This document shows, piece after piece, positions 32,309 to 32,371 of a stretch of DNA of 32,371 bases. This DNA is from JAVWHP01 sp036639955 (GTDB lineage: Bacteria > Bacillota_I > Bacilli_A > Erysipelotrichales > Erysipelotrichaceae): contig JAVWHP010000013.1 in NCBI GenBank assembly GCA_036639955.1, positions 1 to 32,371 on the forward strand, given 5' to 3'. Each line of letters starts with the position of its first letter. Position 1 is the first letter of the stretch. Made by a program: the position numbers and the translations under genes. The notes under the pieces were generated by a model that did no database searches, was not told the DNA's origin, and worked only from the letters and a program-made list of their open reading frames with translations.

Positions 32309-32371
32309 GTGTTCATAATAAAAAGTCGACATTTAGAAGTTTTAATATATTTATTAAAACATAAGAAAACA
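32309..32371 (+). CDS. N-terminus of an HTH regulator, cut by the window end
   Basis: The frame from GTG 32309 reads MFIIKSRHLEVLIYLLKHKKT and runs off the window. KSRHLEVLIYLLKHKK is the opening of HTH regulators of the WYL/HTH_11 or BglG/Mga kind, which usually begin MKSR. The best Shine-Dalgarno, AGGTGGT at 32304-32310, sits 7 bases ahead of ATA 32318, where ATG would be expected, so the start is either GTG 32309 or a rare ATA codon. Family choice is uncertain with 21 residues. Confidence 0.5.
   Translation, partial: MFIIKSRHLEVLIYLLKHKKT

Overview
This is an AT-rich window (my rough impression is under 30 percent GC) from a low-GC Gram-positive bacterium of the Bacillota. Evidence is the A/T-biased codon choice, strong GGAGG-type ribosome binding sites, near-consensus TTGACA/TATAAT promoters, and a secreted surface protein with FIVAR-like and X2-like modules of the kind seen in gut Erysipelotrichia and Clostridia. 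TGA acts as a stop (for example TcmP, 18169) and TGG codes Trp, so the standard bacterial code applies. No rRNA, tRNA or CRISPR array was seen. The exact taxon cannot be fixed from sequence alone.

Layout. 1-480: decayed transposase-like DNA, an 11-bp tandem repeat and a terminator. 479-2520: arsenic-type operon on the minus strand (arsR, arsP-like permease, thioredoxin-like protein, arsC) behind a consensus promoter with two palindromic operator boxes. 2535-6192: a stand-alone FakA C-terminal-like domain, a DEAD-box RNA helicase, a protein with an apparently triplicated domain, and a small membrane protein. 6484-9423: accessory patch with a GIY-YIG protein that has duplicated its own 5' end, a Fic pseudogene that lost its catalytic core, and a Schlafen/AlbA_2-type regulator-like protein behind a striking operator cluster. 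9474-16975: housekeeping and surface genes, namely a GMP synthase with a collapsed glutaminase domain, a CmpB-type membrane protein, a lipid- or membrane-anchored GH3 enzyme, a GIY-YIG/DUF2075 helicase and a beta-helix surface protein.

17390-30460 is the most interesting part. A translationally coupled TcmP / three-Cys-motif pair comes first. It is followed by a minus-strand operon of type III modification methylase, type III restriction helicase-nuclease, a PHP-domain/ABC-type ATPase and a small protein. That operon sits between two decayed, directly repeated copies of one ISNCY/IS1202-like element, like the core of a composite transposon. Beyond the second copy is a relic bacteriocin-like locus: a glycine-rich peptide gene cut by a scrap of the same IS, then a membrane protein with two in-frame stops whose 3' end is made from the IS terminal repeat.

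30634-32371: an EcsC-family protein carrying an EF-hand-like loop, a possible small RNA with a strong terminator, and the first codons of an HTH regulator running off the end. The best candidate for an under-described system is the four-gene Mod-Res-PHP/ATPase-small-protein operon, with the TcmP pair beside it as a second likely mobile or defence module.
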